7,449 nt of DNA from an uncultured Lachnospiraceae bacterium (GTDB lineage Bacteria > Bacillota_A > Clostridia > Lachnospirales > Lachnospiraceae): the NCBI GenBank assembly GCA_946630765.1, contig CAMOZF010000086.1:1-7449 (forward strand), read 5' to 3'. The notes beneath the pieces are model-generated. The model searched no databases and was not told the origin of the DNA. It saw only the letters and a list, made by a program, of their open reading frames with translations. The translations under genes and the position numbers were made by a program. Every line of letters begins with the position of its first letter. Position 1 is the first letter of the stretch. Below are positions 6,016 through 7,449 of the stretch, piece by piece.

Positions 6016-7449
6016 ATGAATGATTTCCTGAGAAACAGAAAAGGAGAACCGGTTTTTGTCACCGGTCTCCAGGCACACAATTCCTCAACCGGAACCGTCA
6101 TGATCGACCGGACCATGGACGCGATCGAAAAGTACCACGGCAATACGATCGAGGCGCCGATCTACTGGTTTTCGGTGGAGCCGGAGGAGGACCACTATGA
6201 TCTTTCGCTTGTCAAAGGACTGATCGACAAGGCGAAATCCCGCGGCCTCTACCTCATCATCCTGTGGTTCGGCTGCAATAAAAACGGCCATCCGAACTAC
6301 GCGCCGGAGTATGTCAAGCTTCAGCCGGAGATCTACAGGATCGCGGTCGGTCCGGACGGCGCGCCGGTGCCGTCCATCTCGCCGCACTGCATGGAAACGC
6401 TCGAGCGCGACAGGAAGGCTTTCCTCAAAATGATGGAATTCATCCGCGACTACGACGAGGAAGGCACGGTGCTCGCGGTACAGATTGAAAATGAATTCGG
6501 CTACGCGCATACGGACCGGGACTATTCGGAACTGGCGCAGGCAGATTATGACAAAGGTGTGCCGGCGGAGCTTCTCGGGGTGGAGCTGGAGGACATGGGC
6601 GCGCTTTCACACGACGGAACCTGGGTCGGCGAGTTCGGCCGCCACGCAAATGAAGCCTTCTCCGCCTATTACCACGCGCGCTATGTCGAAGCCCTCGCGG
6701 CGGCCGGAAAAGAGATTATGCCGATGAACTTTTTCTGCAATATTTTCATCGGAGAAACCGGTATTGAAGTGCCTGGCTTCAGCTATAACGGCGGCGGCGG
6801 CGTCGGCCGTGTGATCGACGTCTGGAAGAAGGGCGCGCCGCATCTGGACCTTCTGTGCCCGGATATTTATCTTGCGGGACGCCGCGTCTACGAACGGATC
6901 TGCGGCCGCTACGCGCGGGAGGATAATGCCCTCATGATCCCCGAGAGCTCGCCGATGGGTGACGCGAACGCGATGAATATGATCCTTGCCGTCGGAAAAT
7001 ACGGCGCGATCGGCGTCGCGGGCTTCGGCGCCGAGTCTGCACTGGACGATCAGGGAAATCTGCTTCCCGAGGCCCGGAAGGTCGCGCTTTCGATGCACGC
7101 GATCGCGGGACTTGCGCCGCTTCTTATTAAGTACCGCGGCACGGGGCGCGTGCACGGCGTCATTCAGGACGAATTCACGACGGAGGAGTACATTAAGCTG
7201 GACCGCTACCACGTCATGGCGAAATTCTTCAAGGGCGAAGGCGTCCGCGGCGGCTTCACAAGTAATAAAAACTTCCGCGCGCCGGAAAATGCCTGGCTCC
7301 GAGACGAGCGCGGCCGCGGCATCCTGATCCAGACCGGGGAGGACGAATTCTATCTTGCAGGCGTCAATATCGGCTTCGAGTTCCGCCGCCGCACGGATAT
7401 GAACGATCCGAAGGCCTATGTGCATCTTTCCTCCCGCCAGTCGACGCAG
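6016..7449 (+). CDS. Beta-galactosidase-like glycoside hydrolase, clan GH-A with DUF5597 (5' part, runs off window)
   Basis: The first 478 codons are present and open to the last base; the stop lies beyond the window. The protein begins a TIM barrel (VTGLQAHNSS 15-24; NTIEAPIYWFSVEPEE 43-58; LIILWFG 80-86, then NYAPEYVKL 94-102). It carries VQIENE (155-160), where Glu160 is the expected acid/base, and MIPES (307-311), where Glu310 is the likely nucleophile. The stretch MIPES..AVGKYGAIGVAGFGAES resembles the GH35/GH42-like families that end in DUF5597, and the region from about 370 onward fits that domain. There is no signal peptide, so it probably acts in the cytoplasm on imported oligosaccharides or galactosides; the exact substrate is unknown. 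The gene is divergent from serC and has its own promoter. Codon use is GC-rich like serA and serC, and unlike the helicase. Confidence 0.85.
   Translation, partial: MNDFLRNRKGEPVFVTGLQAHNSSTGTVMIDRTMDAIEKYHGNTIEAPIYWFSVEPEEDHYDLSLVKGLIDKAKSRGLYLIILWFGCNKNGHPNYAPEYVKLQPEIYRIAVGPDGAPVPSISPHCMETLERDRKAFLKMMEFIRDYDEEGTVLAVQIENEFGYAHTDRDYSELAQADYDKGVPAELLGVELEDMGALSHDGTWVGEFGRHANEAFSAYYHARYVEALAAAGKEIMPMNFFCNIFIGETGIEVPGFSYNGGGGVGRVIDVWKKGAPHLDLLCPDIYLAGRRVYERICGRYAREDNALMIPESSPMGDANAMNMILAVGKYGAIGVAGFGAESALDDQGNLLPEARKVALSMHAIAGLAPLLIKYRGTGRVHGVIQDEFTTEEYIKLDRYHVMAKFFKGEGVRGGFTSNKNFRAPENAWLRDERGRGILIQTGEDEFYLAGVNIGFEFRRRTDMNDPKAYVHLSSRQSTQ

Noticed and set aside
5836..6078. 80-codon minus-strand ORF covering the divergent promoters
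   Set aside because: It overlaps both consensus promoters and the hydrolase start; no ribosome binding site or recognisable family.
6607..7425. 272-codon minus-strand ORF opposite the glycoside hydrolase
   Set aside because: Shadow of the real plus-strand frame, which has catalytic motifs and stays open from 6016 to the window end.
1..7449. CRISPR array, tRNA, rRNA or insertion sequence
   Set aside because: No regularly spaced direct repeats, no cloverleaf or rRNA-like stretch, and no transposase motif found on either strand.

Overview
The window looks like a piece of a Firmicutes chromosome, most likely a moderately high-GC Clostridia/Lachnospiraceae gut-type bacterium. This rests on the style of the SerA and SerC proteins, the strong AGGAGG-type ribosome binding sites, the consensus sigma-A promoters, and a cytoplasmic glycoside hydrolase beside core metabolism. 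The genus is not determinable from the sequence alone.

Layout, left to right. (a) 2-331, plus strand: the 3' end of an AAA-ATPase/DUF4143 gene, cut by the window edge. (b) 427-3132, plus strand: a 901-residue superfamily 1 helicase with all main motifs intact and a C-terminal DUF2726/Vsr-like nuclease-type domain. This gene is visibly more AT-rich than the biosynthetic genes to its right. Together (a) and (b) form an accessory segment of two NTPase-plus-nuclease-like proteins. (c) 3133-3342: a convergent intergenic region with a strong hairpin that can terminate transcription from both sides. (d) 3343-4506 and 4677-5759, minus strand: serA and serC, transcribed serC then serA. They are steps one and two of L-serine synthesis from 3-phosphoglycerate and are separated by an unusually structured 170-nt spacer. 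(e) 5760-6015: a compact divergent control region with a clear promoter for each side and several inverted repeats, one lying across the serC -35 box. (f) 6016-7449, plus strand: the first 478 codons of a clan GH-A beta-galactosidase-like hydrolase (GH35/GH42 type with DUF5597), running off the right edge.

How the parts work together. SerA oxidises 3-phosphoglycerate to 3-phosphohydroxypyruvate and SerC transaminates that to O-phosphoserine; the phosphatase SerB is not in the window. The ACT domain of SerA keeps the residues that bind serine in E. coli SerA, so feedback inhibition is likely. The glycoside hydrolase shares only the control region with serC. The helicase and DUF4143 genes have no metabolic link to the rest and are best read as accessory, possibly genome-defence, cargo. 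No complete new multi-gene system is evident. The best candidates for follow-up are the helicase/DUF4143 pair, the serC-serA spacer and the serC promoter palindromes.
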